13,677 nt of DNA from JAWXBM01 sp964470455 (GTDB taxonomy: Bacteria > Pseudomonadota > Gammaproteobacteria > Xanthomonadales > SZUA-36), in the NCBI GenBank assembly GCA_964470455.1, contig CAYYCX010000110.1, forward strand, positions 1 to 13,677, written 5' to 3'. The notes beneath the pieces are model-generated. The model did not search any database, was not told the DNA's origin, and worked only from the letters and a program-made list of their open reading frames with translations. Position numbers and translations under genes: made by a program. Positions 13,608 to 13,677 of this stretch are shown piece after piece. Position 1 is the first letter of the stretch, and every line of letters starts with the position of its first letter.

Positions 13608-13677
13608 GTTGGTCAATAACGGGCCCGATGGCGGTAAGGCCTTCCGGTCCTGGACTTGGCCCTTCGGGCTGCCCTCG
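13608..13677. other. Non-coding tail of the window
   Basis: No gene is seen after tgt. A small GCCC-TTC-GGGC hairpin lies at 13659-13669 near the end, and may be part of a longer composite repeat that continues past the edge. The sequence is cut, so nothing further can be said. Confidence 0.4.

Noticed and set aside
1..13677. CRISPR array, tRNA or rRNA gene, prophage, insertion sequence, or anti-phage defence system
   Set aside because: I saw no regularly spaced direct repeats, cloverleaf or rRNA-like sequence, transposase, phage gene or defence-type gene in either strand.

Overview
The window looks like chromosomal DNA of a free-living, GC-rich gammaproteobacterium that respires with c-type cytochromes. 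The evidence is a System I cytochrome c maturation operon in the order ccmABCDEF, a queA-tgt pair for queuosine tRNA modification, and enzymes that align well with Escherichia coli counterparts (the CcmF, Gor and Tgt key residues fall at nearly identical positions). The large secreted protease carries C-terminal modules that I associate with Xanthomonadales-like and related lineages, but the genus cannot be read from the window.

Layout, left to right. Positions 1-4525 hold ccmF (cut by the left edge), ccmE, ccmD, ccmC, ccmB and ccmA, all on the minus strand and tightly packed (ATGA overlaps, zero or a few bases between genes). They form one operon transcribed leftward from a promoter near 4591-4619. 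Positions 4526-4836 are a non-coding divergent region with that promoter, an inverted repeat, and the leader of gor. On the plus strand follow gor, a glutathione reductase of the CVIRGC type, and, 60 bases later, a 1405-residue exported subtilisin-family (S8) protease. A perfect hairpin whose loop contains the protease stop codon separates it from a minus-strand cyclase-family metal hydrolase (10499-11284). Between the cyclase and queA lie divergent promoter elements; then come queA (best read from a TTG start) and tgt, an operon. The last 140 bases are non-coding and contain a dispersed palindromic repeat.

Functionally, the ccm genes move and ligate haem: CcmAB with CcmCD load haem onto CcmE, and CcmF takes it to apocytochrome. 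Gor keeps glutathione reduced in the cytoplasm. QueA and Tgt carry out consecutive chemistry of the queuosine pathway (base exchange by Tgt, then the QueA step). The protease and the cyclase look like single-gene accessory functions placed between these housekeeping blocks.

I see no new multi-gene system here. The most unusual object is the protease. Its C-terminal half appears to be built of two duplicated modules in series: an Ig/Fn3-like plus PPC-like unit present twice, with a thrombospondin type 3-like calcium site in the first copy, then a beta-rich 'WYSFD..G.P.FY' domain present twice.
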